Assembly: GCA_949316235.1 (NCBI GenBank)
Contig: OX438757.1
Span: forward strand, 14,378,657-14,442,656
Origin: Oegoconia quadripuncta
Lineage: Eukaryota > Arthropoda > Insecta > Lepidoptera > Autostichidae
Direction of reading: 5' to 3'
DNA length: 64,000 nucleotides
In this document: positions 63,961 through 64,000 of the stretch, one piece after another
Layout of the letters: every line of letters begins with the position of its first letter
Numbering within the stretch: position 1 is the first letter of the stretch
Notes under the pieces: generated by a model
Told to the model about the DNA's origin: nothing
The model's database searches: none
What the model saw: the letters and a program-made list of their open reading frames with translations, nothing else
Position numbers and translations under genes: made by a program

Positions 63961-64000
63961 TTTGAAAAGAAGTTTGCCACTTCCTTCGTCAAATGGGATT

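Noticed and set aside
40660..64000. Second CSP exon
   Set aside because: Searched by eye for an acceptor followed by a frame with C-X2-C; no candidate was convincing, though the scan is not exhaustive.

Overview
This window is AT-rich eukaryotic nuclear DNA, almost certainly from a lepidopteran (moth or butterfly). The evidence is the first coding exon of an insect chemosensory protein (OS-D/CSP) gene with its characteristic phase-1 intron donor, and a dense load of the interspersed repeats typical of lepidopteran genomes: tRNA-derived SINEs, RTE-, CR1/jockey- and R1/I-like LINE 3' ends, Helitron-like tails ending in CTAGT, and TA-flanked MITEs. There are no bacterial-style operons. Species cannot be named from the sequence alone.

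Layout. 1-19.1 kb is repeat-rich with no host gene recognised. 19.10-25.31 kb is a complete, apparently recent Ty3/gypsy LTR retrotransposon on the minus strand: two identical 181-bp LTRs, a TTGA target duplication, PBS and PPT directly abutting the LTRs, intact gag and pol, and no env. 25.3-40 kb is again SINEs, LINE relics and MITEs. The CSP exon sits at 40,455-40,659 on the plus strand; downstream sequence to the window end contains no exon 2 that I could identify, so the gene either has a very long TE-filled intron or is broken. 41-64 kb is TE-rich, with several nested insertions that can be ordered in time, and a near-perfect 319-bp-arm inverted repeat at 59,447-60,141.

Repeat families named here. 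SINE-A: about 330 bp, tRNA head with B-box GGTTCGATCCCC, body through an 'acttaacatcaggtgtgattgaggtcaagt' type 3' segment, then 'gcataaaa' tail; 21 full or partial copies. SINE-B: about 240 bp, tRNA head with GGTTCGAATCC, 3' part containing 'actagatggcgctgt' or the related 'actagatgattggtgt'; 8 copies. LINE-P: LINE C-terminus reading [20 protein letters not shown], 3 copies. LINE-Q: CR1/jockey-like RT C-terminus with YGILLWGN and VNTRNK motifs, 4 copies. RTE relics: C-terminus ending in AxxxQQW and short trinucleotide tails. R-C, R-D, R-E, R-F and R-G are unclassified families defined by shared copies within the window. MITE-1 to MITE-6 are inverted-repeat elements.

How the parts relate. The only genes with intact reading frames are the retrotransposon gag and pol, which would act together (capsid/RNA binding plus protease, RT, RNase H, integrase), and the CSP exon. 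Everything else is selfish DNA or its debris. The strongest unusual signals are the giant palindrome, a 20-residue tandem duplication inside the reverse transcriptase palm of the otherwise intact retrotransposon, a +1-frame ATGAGTAA gag/pol overlap, and a triple 28-bp repeat in its leader.
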